From positions 1 through 18,931 of the forward strand of contig CAZGDY010000020.1 in NCBI GenBank assembly GCA_964524965.1: 18,931 bases of DNA, written 5' to 3'. How positions within the stretch are numbered: position 1 is the stretch's first letter; every line of letters starts with the position of its first letter. Position numbers and translations under genes: made by a program. The notes beneath the pieces were generated by a model. That model had not been told where the DNA came from, did not search any database, and saw only the letters and a list, made by a program, of their open reading frames with translations. This DNA comes from Kmv34 sp964524965 (lineage in GTDB: Bacteria > Aerophobota > Aerophobia > Aerophobales > B3-G15). Shown here in pieces: positions 1 to 8,147 of this stretch.

Positions 1-1
1 C

Positions 2-904
2 AAAGAGGATGGAGGAACCAGGTCTTGTACCATTACTATTGGAGGAGCCACAGCCTTACCTTACTTGCATTTTGAAGGAAAAATTCCTCATAGACCAGTG
101 GTGGCTATGGAAGTTTGGGATATTGCTCCTTCTGATTGGCCAAAAGAGCTCGTAAAATATTTTTCTGATGTCGGAGATGACCCTGGCAAATGGGCCAAAA
201 AATGCGTAGATGAATTTGAAGCAGATCTTATCTGTTTAAGGCTTCAAGGGTGTAATCCAGATGGAGAAAACAAGAGCGCTGATGAAGCTGCCGGGGCAGT
301 TAAAAGAGTTTTAGAATCAATAACTGTTCCTCTTATTATTTGGGGGTGCGGGGATAACGATAAAGACAATGAAATATTTCCTGCTTGTTCTCAAGCTGCT
401 ACCGGAGAAAAATGTCTCTTAGGAAGTATAACCGAAGATAATTACAAAACCCTGGTAGCATTATGTAAGGCTGACAAACATAAATTAATTGCCGAGTCTC
501 CCGTCGATATAAACATAGCCAAGCAAGTTAATATTTTAGCTACCGACATTGGTTTAGCTCCCGAAGATATTCTTATTTATCCTTCTACCGGAGCTTTAGG
601 ATATGGAATTGAATATGTATATTCGATTATGGAGCGAGGAAGTATGGCTGGATTATCCGGCGACAAAATGTGGGCTATGCCTCTTCTGGCAGATATTGGC
701 AAAGAAGTATGGAAGGTAAAAGAAGCTGTAGTCTCGCAAGAGGAAGTTTCAGAGTGGGGGGACCATGCTCAAAGAGGTCCTCTCTGGGAGATGATGACTG
801 CTTTGGTTTATCTTCAAGCTGGGACAGGTATTTTTGTTATGCGACATCCAAAAGCAGTGAGAGAATTAAAAAAATATATTAACAGTTTAATGATTGTTAG
901 TTAA
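2..904 (+). CDS. acsD: Acetyl-CoA decarbonylase/synthase delta subunit; corrinoid iron-sulfur protein small subunit (5' partial)
   Basis: The frame is open from base 2 to the stop at 904 and runs off the left edge, so the N-terminus is missing; the in-frame TTG at 65 is not a credible start because coding continues upstream (reading GGTRSCTITIGGATALPYLH). About 300 residues are present, against roughly 310-320 for the family, so only a short piece is lost. The TIM-barrel-like protein contains family stretches such as MEVWDIAPSDWP, ICLRLQGCNPDG, LIIWGCGDNDKD and YPSTGALGYGIEY. In the Wood-Ljungdahl pathway this subunit pairs with AcsC to carry the cobamide-bound methyl group from AcsE to acetyl-CoA synthase. 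The acsE gene following 136 bases downstream supports the call. acsB and acsC are presumably upstream, outside the window. Confidence 0.93.
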   Translation, partial: KEDGGTRSCTITIGGATALPYLHFEGKIPHRPVVAMEVWDIAPSDWPKELVKYFSDVGDDPGKWAKKCVDEFEADLICLRLQGCNPDGENKSADEAAGAVKRVLESITVPLIIWGCGDNDKDNEIFPACSQAATGEKCLLGSITEDNYKTLVALCKADKHKLIAESPVDINIAKQVNILATDIGLAPEDILIYPSTGALGYGIEYVYSIMERGSMAGLSGDKMWAMPLLADIGKEVWKVKEAVVSQEEVSEWGDHAQRGPLWEMMTALVYLQAGTGIFVMRHPKAVRELKKYINSLMIVS

Positions 905-956
905 CCTGTTAATTGGAAGTATTTTGATAAAAAGTATTTACTGTTCAAAACTAATT

Positions 957-989
957 GGTTTGTTTACGTAATCCTCTGGTAAATAAACC
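957..989 (+). repeat. Intercistronic inverted repeat between acsD and acsE
   Basis: The arms at 957-967 (GGTTTGTTTAC) and 979-989 (GTAAATAAACC) pair over 11 positions, one of them a G-U wobble, around an 11-base loop. No U-run follows, so it does not look like a terminator on the + strand. It lies in the only sizeable gap of the acs-rex-rnf unit and could stabilise or process the transcript, or bind a protein. The function is unknown. Confidence 0.4.
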
Positions 990-1040
990 AAAAAACCAAC
1001 TAAGCTAAATAAACGGAATAAACAAAATTAGGAGGACAAG

Positions 1041-1835
1041 ATGATTTTTGTGGGAGAGAGGATAAATGGTGGTTTTAAAGATATTCAAGAAGCTATAAAA
1101 CATAAAGATAAGTCAATTATCCAACGTTGGGCTAAAATTCAATCAGAAGCTGGAGCTAACTATTTAGATGTTAATATGGGAGCTGCCTCTAACAAAGTAG
1201 ATGATTTTATTTGGATGATTGAAGCTGTTCAAGAAGTAGTGAAAACACCAATTTCTATTGATACTAACAAACCAGCTTTTTTAGAAAAAGCTATAAAAGT
1301 TTGCCAACATCCTCCTTTGATTAATTCTACCACTGCCGATAAGGAAAAAATGGATCAAATTCTTCCTCTGGCAGCAGAACATAATACTTCTTTAATTGGG
1401 CTTTGTATGGATAAAAAAGGAGCTCCTCAAGATGTTAATCGTCGAGTGGAACTTGGTGCTACTATATTTGGCGAAGCTATAGAAAAGGGGATTTCCGAGG
1501 ACAAAATTTTTTTAGACCCCATAACAATGCCTCTGAAATTTCTTCAAAATCAAGCATCTAATGTTATAGAAGCGATTGGTCAGCTTACACTTCTCTCCAG
1601 TCCTCCTCCTCATATGATTGTAGGATTAAGCAATATTGCCACCAAAACAAATGAACCAGAGCTTATCAATCGCATTTTTCTTGTTATGTGTATTGAGGCA
1701 GGACTCGATGCAGCTATATGCGATGTTACCGATGAGCAGCTAATAAATTCCGCTATAACGGCTGAACTTATATTAAATAAACATATTTATTCAGATTCGT
1801 TTATAAAAGCTTACAAAGAAAATAAAAGGAAATGA
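1041..1835 (+). CDS. acsE: 5-methyltetrahydrofolate:corrinoid/iron-sulfur protein methyltransferase
   Basis: Transfers the methyl group of methyl-tetrahydrofolate to the Co(I) centre of the corrinoid iron-sulfur protein, linking the methyl branch of the Wood-Ljungdahl pathway to acetyl-CoA synthesis. The 264-residue length matches the acetogen enzyme (about 262). It is a pterin-binding TIM barrel: N-terminal GERING (residues 5-10), LDVNMGA (42-48), SIDTN with Asp74, LINSTTADKEK with Asn95, FLDP with Asp160, and GLSN with Asn198, the residue equivalent to the catalytic/pterin-binding Asn of the Moorella enzyme. The C-terminus NKHIYSDSFIKAYK is also typical. The ATG has an AGGAGG-type ribosome binding site at 1031-1035. 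It overlaps the next gene by four bases (ATGA), suggesting translational coupling. Confidence 0.95.
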   Translation: MIFVGERINGGFKDIQEAIKHKDKSIIQRWAKIQSEAGANYLDVNMGAASNKVDDFIWMIEAVQEVVKTPISIDTNKPAFLEKAIKVCQHPPLINSTTADKEKMDQILPLAAEHNTSLIGLCMDKKGAPQDVNRRVELGATIFGEAIEKGISEDKIFLDPITMPLKFLQNQASNVIEAIGQLTLLSSPPPHMIVGLSNIATKTNEPELINRIFLVMCIEAGLDAAICDVTDEQLINSAITAELILNKHIYSDSFIKAYKENKRK

Positions 1836-2926
1836 GTGCTCAAAAAAGACTTTTTATTGCTGCGACTCGTCAAAATGATGGTAAATCTACCATTTCTTTG
1901 GGGCTACTTCAAATTTTAAAAAAAAAATATCCCCAAATTGGTTTTATGAAGCCGGTGGGACAACACTATGTGGAGCAAGATAATACTAAAGTTGATGAAG
2001 ATGTAGTGTTGATGAGAGATGTATGTGGGATGAGCGGTAATTTAAAGGATATGAATCCCATAGTTGTATTTAGAGGTTTTACAGAAAAATACATCCGGGA
2101 AAGGGAGCCGGAAAAATATATAAAGATGATCCAACGCTCCTACGCTAACATATCTAAGGGCAAGGAATTAATGCTAATTGAAGGAACAGGTCATGCAGGA
2201 GTAGGAGCTGTATTTGATTTATCCAATGCTTCCGTCGCAAAACTTCTTAACTGTAAGGTCCTTTTAGTTTCGACCGGAGGAGTAGGTAAACCTATCGATG
2301 AAATTGTGATGAATAAGGCTCTCTTTGATCAGGAAGGAGTTGAGGTAATAGGAGTGGTTATAAATAAAACTTTTTCTGAAAAATACGATAAGATAAAAAA
2401 AATTACCGAAATGGGTCTTAAACATAAGGGAATAAAATTGTTAGGCGTGATACCTTTTAAAAAGGAACTTACCTATCCAACAATGGAACAAATGATGGAA
2501 GCTACGAAAGCAAAAATTATTTGCGGAAAAGAATATCTGCAAAAAAGAGCAGCAAATATACTGGTAGGAGCAATGGCTCCTCGCCATGCTTTAAATTTTT
2601 TTGTTCCTCAGAGCTTAATAATTGTTCCCGGAGATAGAGAGGATCTCATTCTTAGTACTATTGCTGGAGAAAAAGTTCTTAGTAGTGATTATGGAATATC
2701 GGGCATGATTCTTACTGGTGGACTTTTGCCTCATGAAACGGTACTTGAGTTAATGGAAAGGTGCTCATTTACTGTTTTAGCCTCAAAAAATGATACTTAT
2801 ACTGTTACTGGAAAAGTGTACGAGGGAAGAGTTAAAATAAGAGCCAAAGATAAGGATAAAGTGAAAGAAGCCGCAGGGCTGGTAAAGACTTATCTGGATA
2901 TAGATGAGATCATTAACCGAATCTGA
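1832..2926 (+). CDS. BioD-like P-loop ATPase with C-terminal DRTGG domain (homologue of the phosphotransacetylase N-terminal half)
   Basis: The 364-residue protein has two domains. Residues 1-210 form a dethiobiotin-synthetase/cobyrinate-synthase-like P-loop NTPase: deviant Walker A ATRQNDGKST (11-20), GFMKPVGQ (37-44), IEGTGH (116-121), VVINK (175-179). Residues about 225-335 form a DRTGG domain with VPGDREDLI (265-273) and ILTGG (293-297). This is the layout of the N-terminal regulatory half of long phosphotransacetylases, but the catalytic PTA domain is absent and the gene ends with a normal stop. It starts inside the acsE stop (ATGA), so it is co-translated with the acs genes. Its role is not known; sensing of metabolite or cofactor state, or a CooC-like maturation role, are inferences. 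The nearest family is COG0857-type proteins. Confidence 0.8.
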   Translation: MSAQKRLFIAATRQNDGKSTISLGLLQILKKKYPQIGFMKPVGQHYVEQDNTKVDEDVVLMRDVCGMSGNLKDMNPIVVFRGFTEKYIREREPEKYIKMIQRSYANISKGKELMLIEGTGHAGVGAVFDLSNASVAKLLNCKVLLVSTGGVGKPIDEIVMNKALFDQEGVEVIGVVINKTFSEKYDKIKKITEMGLKHKGIKLLGVIPFKKELTYPTMEQMMEATKAKIICGKEYLQKRAANILVGAMAPRHALNFFVPQSLIIVPGDREDLILSTIAGEKVLSSDYGISGMILTGGLLPHETVLELMERCSFTVLASKNDTYTVTGKVYEGRVKIRAKDKDKVKEAAGLVKTYLDIDEIINRI

Positions 2927-2997
2927 CAAAAATTTTTATAATTTTAAAAAGGTAATTTTAGAAAGAGTATTAAAAAGAAAATTTAAAGGAGTGCTAA

Positions 2998-3636
2998 TTG
3001 CAAAGATTTCAAGGCCCAGAAGTTGTAATAGAGCGTCTTTCCAGATATCTTCGAGTCTTAAGAAAATTCATGGATGATAATATTGTTTCTTCTCGAGGAT
3101 TAGCAGAATTAGTAGGTGTTAGCGATGCTCAGGTGAGAAAAGACCTTACTTATTTTGGTGAGTTTGGGGTACCGGGACAAGGATACCATGTAGGAAAGTT
3201 AAAAAAAGAAATTAGTCGTATTCTTGCTCTTGACCGTATCTGGAAATTAGTTCTGGTGGGAGCTGGTAAATTAGGTACAGCTCTTCTTGCCTATCCCGGA
3301 TTTAAAAGGAAGGAGTTTCAAATTGTAGCTGTTTTTGATAATGACCTTCAAAAAATAGATAAGAAAATAGAAGGTATAAAAATTCAGTCTCCAGAAAAAA
3401 TAAGTGAGGTTTTAAGTCAAAATAAGATAAAAATAGGAATAATAACTACCCCAGCCGATGCAGCTCAAGATGTGGTGAATAAATTAGTAGAAGGAGGTGC
3501 GGAAGGTGTTTTAAATTTTGCACCTGTCCGCATAATCGTTCCTGATACGGTAAGGCTAAAAAATGTAGATTTGTCGATAGAACTTGAGGCTTTATCTTTT
3601 TTCCTTTCCCGAGAAGTTAGAAAAAAAGGAAGATAA
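2998..3636 (+). CDS. rex: Redox-sensing transcriptional repressor Rex
   Basis: Rex represses fermentation and energy genes and leaves DNA when NADH/NAD+ rises. The 212-residue protein has the usual layout: an N-terminal winged helix (residues 8-60) with the conserved GVSDAQVRKDLTYFGEFG (40-57), then a Rossmann fold with VGAGKLG (87-93), the acidic residue at the end of beta-2 in VFDND (Asp114), GIITTPA, and the C-terminal swapped helix ELEALSFFLSRE. The start is TTG with AAAGGAG at 2984-2990, seven bases upstream; no better ATG exists nearby. It lies 71 bases after the ATPase gene and 3 bases before rnfD, so it is probably co-transcribed with both. A role in tuning the acs and rnf genes is inferred; no clear Rex operator was found. 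Confidence 0.95.
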   Translation: MQRFQGPEVVIERLSRYLRVLRKFMDDNIVSSRGLAELVGVSDAQVRKDLTYFGEFGVPGQGYHVGKLKKEISRILALDRIWKLVLVGAGKLGTALLAYPGFKRKEFQIVAVFDNDLQKIDKKIEGIKIQSPEKISEVLSQNKIKIGIITTPADAAQDVVNKLVEGGAEGVLNFAPVRIIVPDTVRLKNVDLSIELEALSFFLSREVRKKGR

Positions 3637-3639
3637 CAT

Positions 3640-4605
3640 ATGGAAAAAACAAAGATTGAAGAACAACAGAGAACATTTTTTCTCTCAATTTCTCCTCATC
3701 TAAAGGATAAATTAACAGTTTCTAGGTTGATGTGGGATGTTATTATTGCCCTTATCCCCGCTATTGGGGTTAGTATTTATTTTTTTCGCCTGAGAGCAGT
3801 TGAGCTTATTTTAACCTGTGTTTTTGTTAGTATTATTTCCGAGTATGTTTTCTTAAAATTACGAGGTAAAGAGTTACCAAAAGAGAATAGTGCCCTTTTG
3901 ACAGGGATTCTTTTGGCTCTGGTTCTTCCCCCTAATCTTCCGTTGTGGGCTGCAGCCATGGGAGCAGTATTTGCTATAATTTTTGGAAAACAAATCTTTG
4001 GAGGACTAGGATATAATATATTCAACCCGGCTTTAATCGGAAGAGCTTTTCTTATGGCAACTTTTCCTGTACTTATGACAACCTGGGCTCTGCCTTTTAC
4101 TCTGGATGTTTTGACTGGTGCTACTCCTCTTGGGTTAATGAAATTTCAGTCCGAGTTAATTACCAGAACAACTCCTCTCTCTGCTCTTTTCTGGGGAAAT
4201 GTATCAGGTTCTTTGGGAGAAACGTCAGCTTTTGCTCTTTTAATTGGAGCAGCTTATCTTTTTATCAGAAAATGTATAGACTGGAGAATCCCATTTTTTT
4301 ATCTTGCTACCGTAGTAGTTTTTAGTGGTTTGATTTTTCTTTTTACTCCCACCTCAGGTAGTCCTATATTTCATCTTTTAGCAGGAGGACTTATCTTGGG
4401 AGCTTTCTTTATGGCTACCGATCCTGTTACCACCCCTGTTTCTAAAAAAGGGCGGATGATATTTGGTATAGGTGCAGGAGTTTTGGTCATGGTAATAAGA
4501 TTATGGGGGGGTTATGCTGAAGGTGTGATGTTCTCTATTATTTTTATGAACGCCATTACTCCACTTTTAAACAGATATACAAAACCAAGAATACTAGGAG
4601 GTTAG
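3640..4605 (+). CDS. rnfD: Rnf ion-translocating electron transport complex, subunit D
   Basis: An integral membrane subunit of the Rnf complex, which couples electron flow between ferredoxin and NAD+ to Na+ or H+ transport. The 321 residues include the N-terminal SPHLKDKLTVSRLMWDVIIALIPA, about nine hydrophobic segments, LGYNIFNPALIGRAFL (123-138) and ATDPVTTPVSKKGR (259-272). LTGATPL (158-164) carries the Thr (162) that covalently binds FMN through a phosphoester in this family. The length fits RnfD rather than the longer NqrB. It starts three bases after the rex stop, with an AAAGGAAG ribosome binding site inside the rex end, and is followed six bases later by rnfG. Confidence 0.94.
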   Translation: MEKTKIEEQQRTFFLSISPHLKDKLTVSRLMWDVIIALIPAIGVSIYFFRLRAVELILTCVFVSIISEYVFLKLRGKELPKENSALLTGILLALVLPPNLPLWAAAMGAVFAIIFGKQIFGGLGYNIFNPALIGRAFLMATFPVLMTTWALPFTLDVLTGATPLGLMKFQSELITRTTPLSALFWGNVSGSLGETSAFALLIGAAYLFIRKCIDWRIPFFYLATVVVFSGLIFLFTPTSGSPIFHLLAGGLILGAFFMATDPVTTPVSKKGRMIFGIGAGVLVMVIRLWGGYAEGVMFSIIFMNAITPLLNRYTKPRILGG

Positions 4606-4611
4606 TTAAAA

Positions 4612-5157
4612 TTGAAAAAATCTCATCATATGATTCTTACTCTGGCTTTAGTGGGGGTGCTTTCTAGTAGTGCTTTGGTAGGAGTTTACAAGTATGCTCA
4701 GCCTCTAATAAAAATTAATCAGCAAAAAGCTCTAAAAGAAGGAATTTTCCAGGTTCTGCCGGAGGCAAAAAGCTTTAAAACTATTATTAAAGATGGTAAA
4801 AACATTTACCAGGGACTAGACTCTTCAGAAGAAATCATAGGATATGCTTTTATGGGAGAGGGAGCTGGCTATCAAGGAATAATAAAAATTATGATTGGAG
4901 TTGATCCCGAACTTAAGAAAACTTTTGCCATTCAGATTTTAGAGACGGTGGAAACTCCCGGTCTTGGACAAAAAATAACTACAACTTTTTTTCGTCAGCA
5001 ATTTCACGGACTAAACATTGCCTCTTTTATTCACTTGATTAAGAAAAAACCAACTTCCTCCAGTCAGGTTCAGGCTATAACTGGGGCCACCATTTCCTCG
5101 CAAGCAGTGGTAAACATAGTAAATTCTACAATTTCTCAGGTAAGAAACCTTTTGTAG
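4612..5157 (+). CDS. rnfG: Rnf electron transport complex, subunit G (FMN-binding)
   Basis: RnfG is a periplasm-facing flavoprotein subunit anchored by one N-terminal helix. The 181-residue protein shows that helix (residues 7-29), ETPGLGQKI (114-122) and the flavinylation motif AITGATISSQAVV (155-167), where Thr160 is the expected covalent FMN site. The start is TTG with AGGAGG at 4596-4601. It is the last gene of the unit: rnfE, rnfA, rnfB and rnfC are not beside it, and the next gene, clpB, converges on it. A weak hairpin terminator follows. Confidence 0.93.
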   Translation: MKKSHHMILTLALVGVLSSSALVGVYKYAQPLIKINQQKALKEGIFQVLPEAKSFKTIIKDGKNIYQGLDSSEEIIGYAFMGEGAGYQGIIKIMIGVDPELKKTFAIQILETVETPGLGQKITTTFFRQQFHGLNIASFIHLIKKKPTSSSQVQAITGATISSQAVVNIVNSTISQVRNLL

Positions 5158-5244
5158 GAAGTCAGGGTCGGGTTTTTAATATTTGACATTTTTTTTTGAT
5201 GGTTTTGAATCTTCCTAAAAACGAGTTATTAGTATCCTTAAAGA

Positions 5245-5270
5245 AGAGAAACATTCTCTAAATTTTTATT
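5245..5270 (+). terminator. Possible rho-independent terminator after rnfG
   Basis: AGAGAA (5245-5250), loop ACA, TTCTCT (5254-5259), then AAATTTTTATT gives a six-pair stem followed by a short T-rich stretch, in the right place to end the acs-rex-rnf transcript. The stem is short and overlaps the clpB stop codon on the other strand. It could slow clpB transcription too, but the minus-strand tail is poorer in T. Confidence 0.4.
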
Positions 5271-7855
5271 GGTTTTTCCTTTTTAAATATTGCTTTTCCA
5301 TCCGGAAAATCTACTTTTATAGAGTCTCCCTCTTTAAATTCTCCTTCCAAAAGTTTCATTGCAAGAGGGTCAAGAATTTCTCTTTGAATAATTCTTTTTA
5401 AGGGACGAGCTCCAAATAACGGGTCGTAACTCTTTTCTGCTAAGAATTCTTTAGCTTTGGGAGTTAAGGAAAGTGCAATTTGTTTATCAAAGAGCCTTTT
5501 CTGAACAATGGCCAGTTGAATATCGGCTATTTTTTTGATATTCTCCGGAGTTAATCTGTTAAATATAATTATTTCGTCAATTCTGTTTAAAAATTCTGGG
5601 CGAAATTGAGCTCTAACAGCCTCTCTAACTTTTTGTTTTATTTGTTCTTTTTCAGGTAAATCTTCAATCCATCTGGTGCCTACATTTGATGTCATTATCA
5701 CCACTGTATTTTTAAAATCTACTGTTTTTCCCTGACCATCAGTTAGCCTACCATCATCCAGGATTTGCAGTAAGATATTAAAGACATCAGGATGGGCTTT
5801 TTCGATTTCATCAAAAAGTAAAACTGTGTAGGGTTTTCGCCGTACAGGCTCGGTTAATTGCCCTCCTTCTTCGTATCCTACATACCCTGGAGGCGCTCCG
5901 ATTAATCTTGACACTGTATGTTTTTCCATATACTCTGACATGTCTAATCTAGTCATAGCTTGTTCATCATCAAAAAGAAATTCTGCTAAAGCCTTAGCTA
6001 ATTCAGTTTTTCCAACACCGGTAGGTCCCAGGAAGATAAAGGAACCTAATGGTCTGTTGGGGTCTTGAAGATTTGTTCTTGCTCTTCTTATAGCATTACA
6101 GACAAAACGTACCGCTTCGTTTTGTCCCACTATCCTTGTTTTTATTCTTTCTTCCATCTTGGTAAGTTTTTCTCTTTCTCCCTCTAAAAGTCTAACCAAG
6201 GGTATACCTCGCCATTCAGATACAATTTTAGCAATATCTTCTTCCTCCACTTCTTCTTTTAGCATTTTCTTTTCTTTTTGTAAGTCAGCAAGTTTTTTAT
6301 TTTCTTCCTTGAGTTGGTTTTCCAATTGAATAAGTTTCCCATAGCGAAATTCTGCTGCCCTCTCCAGGTCTCCTTCTCTTTCTGCCCGAATAGATTCTTC
6401 CCGGGTAATTTCCATTTCTTTTTTAATTTTACCTATTTTTTGAATTATTTGTTTCTCTTTTTGCCAGTGAGTTTTCAATCCGTTAACTTTATTTTTTAAA
6501 TTAGTTAGGTTTTTTTCTAATTCCCTTAGTCTATCTCGGGAAATCTCGTCTTTTTCCTTTTTTAAGGCCTGACGTTCAATTTTTAACTGTATTATTTTAC
6601 CCTCAATTTCATCTACTTCTGTGGGTCTTGAATCTATTTCTATTCTTATTCTGGCAGCGGCCTCATCAACAAGATCAATTGCTTTATCCGGCAGGAATCT
6701 ATCGGTTATGTATCGATAAGAAAGAGTAGCGGCAGCTACCAAAGCAGAATCCTTTATTTTTACTCCATGATGGGCTTCATATCTTTCTTTGAGTCCTCGG
6801 AGGATTGCAATGGTGTCTACTACTGTTGGTTCTATAACTATTACGGGCTGGAATCTTCTTTCCAGGGCGGCATCTTTTTCGATGTGTTTTCTGTATTCAT
6901 TAAGGGTCGTTGCTCCAATACAGCGAAGTTCTCCTTTGGCAAGAGCTGGTTTTAACATATTCGATGCATCTACTGCTCCTTCGGCAGCTCCAGCTCCCAC
7001 AACTGTGTGGAGTTCATCAATAAAGAGAATAACTCTTTCTTCTTTTTCCTTTATTTCTTTGAGCAAAGCTTTAAGTCTATCTTCGAATTCTCCTCGGAAT
7101 TTAGTTCCTGCTACTAACATTCCCATCTCAAGAGCTAATATTTCTTTATCTTTCAGTCCTTCCGGAATATTTCCAGAGACAATTCTTCGAGCAATTCCTT
7201 CTATAATAGCAGTTTTTCCTACCCCGGGTTCACCAATGAGTACGGGGTTATTTTTGGTTCTTCTGGATAAAATTTGAATGACTCTTCTTATTTCAGCATC
7301 TCTTCCTATAACTGGATCTAACTGACCCTGAGAAGCAAGCTCAGTAAGATTTCGGGTGAATTTTTGCAGGGCCTGATATTTTTCCTCTGGGTTTTGGTCA
7401 GTGATTCTTTGAGTTCCTCTTATGATCGCCAGAGCTTTTAATAAATCTTCTTTGTTAACGCCGAAAGTTTGGAGAATTTTTCCTGCAGATGAACTAGTTT
7501 CCTCTAATAATGCCAGAAATAAATGTTCTGTGCTTATATACTCATCTTTAAGATGAGATGCTTCTTTTTTTGCTGCTTCCAGAATCGTTTTTAAGTTAGA
7601 AGATACATAAAGATTGGTTTCTCTTCCCAGAATTTTGGGTAATTTATCCAGCTCTGAGTTTATTTGGCTGGTTAAATGAAGCGAATTAATACCTAAATTT
7701 TGCAGAATAGAGGCTACCACTCCTTTTTTATCTTCGGTTAAAGCAAGGAGCAGGTGCTGCGAGGTAATTTCCTGTTGATTTTTATTTTCGGCTATTTCTT
7801 TAGCTCGTTGAATAGCTTCTTGAGCCTTTATGGTTAATTTATCCCATTTAAACAT
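5258..7855 (-). CDS. clpB: ATP-dependent disaggregase chaperone ClpB
   Basis: A hexameric AAA+ machine that extracts polypeptides from aggregates together with DnaK. All parts of the 865-residue family are present in order: Clp N domain repeats (1-145); AAA-1 with Walker A GEPGVGKT (208-215), Walker B ILFIDE (276-281) and arginine-finger region ALERRFQ; a charged coiled-coil middle domain (about 405-530) that distinguishes ClpB from ClpA/ClpC; AAA-2 with GPTGVGKT (610-617), pore loop GYVG (657-660), VLLFDE (678-683) and sensor-2 GARPLKR (815-821). The ATG is preceded on the minus strand by AGGTG. No CIRCE element was seen upstream, so HrcA control is not supported by this sequence. Confidence 0.97.
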   Translation of the reverse strand: MFKWDKLTIKAQEAIQRAKEIAENKNQQEITSQHLLLALTEDKKGVVASILQNLGINSLHLTSQINSELDKLPKILGRETNLYVSSNLKTILEAAKKEASHLKDEYISTEHLFLALLEETSSSAGKILQTFGVNKEDLLKALAIIRGTQRITDQNPEEKYQALQKFTRNLTELASQGQLDPVIGRDAEIRRVIQILSRRTKNNPVLIGEPGVGKTAIIEGIARRIVSGNIPEGLKDKEILALEMGMLVAGTKFRGEFEDRLKALLKEIKEKEERVILFIDELHTVVGAGAAEGAVDASNMLKPALAKGELRCIGATTLNEYRKHIEKDAALERRFQPVIVIEPTVVDTIAILRGLKERYEAHHGVKIKDSALVAAATLSYRYITDRFLPDKAIDLVDEAAARIRIEIDSRPTEVDEIEGKIIQLKIERQALKKEKDEISRDRLRELEKNLTNLKNKVNGLKTHWQKEKQIIQKIGKIKKEMEITREESIRAEREGDLERAAEFRYGKLIQLENQLKEENKKLADLQKEKKMLKEEVEEEDIAKIVSEWRGIPLVRLLEGEREKLTKMEERIKTRIVGQNEAVRFVCNAIRRARTNLQDPNRPLGSFIFLGPTGVGKTELAKALAEFLFDDEQAMTRLDMSEYMEKHTVSRLIGAPPGYVGYEEGGQLTEPVRRKPYTVLLFDEIEKAHPDVFNILLQILDDGRLTDGQGKTVDFKNTVVIMTSNVGTRWIEDLPEKEQIKQKVREAVRAQFRPEFLNRIDEIIIFNRLTPENIKKIADIQLAIVQKRLFDKQIALSLTPKAKEFLAEKSYDPLFGARPLKRIIQREILDPLAMKLLEGEFKEGDSIKVDFPDGKAIFKKEKPIKI

Positions 7856-8100
7856 TTAACACACCTATTTTATTAAATTTACGCGGGTTCTTAATAATTT
7901 AGCTTTACTTTGGAAAAGTTTACTCATGGAAATAATTTTATCAAAAAAAAAGATAGGGTCAACTAATCTGTTAGTCTTAAGCTCAATAGTCTCTTAATCT
8001 CAAATCTTTTTTGAGACCATTTTCTTCTTTCTTTGCTAAAATGATCCTTATCTTTTCGTCCACTATTATTAATCTCTGAAGGTAGAGGAAGCGATTATAC
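7856..8100. other. Divergent intergenic region between clpB and the DUF2007 gene
   Basis: This spacer should hold the clpB promoter, reading left. No convincing sigma-70 pair for clpB was identified. A small inverted repeat, TCTCAAA (7998-8004) and TTTGAGA (8010-8016), has a five-base loop and no T-run; its meaning is unknown. No ORF with a credible start was seen. Confidence 0.4.
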
Positions 8101-8128
8101 TTGACCCTAAAAGGATAAGATATATTAT
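8101..8128 (+). promoter_or_regulatory. Sigma-70-type promoter for the DUF2007 gene
   Basis: TTGACC (8101-8106) and TATTAT (8123-8128) are separated by 16 bases, with the start codon about 20 bases downstream. The match to TTGACA/TATAAT is 5/6 in each box. Confidence 0.6.
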
Positions 8129-8147
8129 TGTAGTCGGGGAGGATTAG

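Noticed and set aside
875..915. Possible Rex operator around the acsD stop (TAACA / TGTTA arms)
   Set aside because: The arms are in the opposite orientation to the Rex consensus, lie partly inside acsD, and such AT-rich matches are expected by chance here.
6789..7277. Open frame on the + strand inside clpB
   Set aside because: It lies opposite conserved clpB AAA-1 codons, and its serine- and phenylalanine-rich product has no family features. It is a shadow of the real gene.
7856..8147. Possible CIRCE (HrcA) element before clpB
   Set aside because: The TTAGCACTC-n9-GAGTGCTAA pattern was not found in the spacer. The only inverted repeat (7998-8016) does not resemble it.
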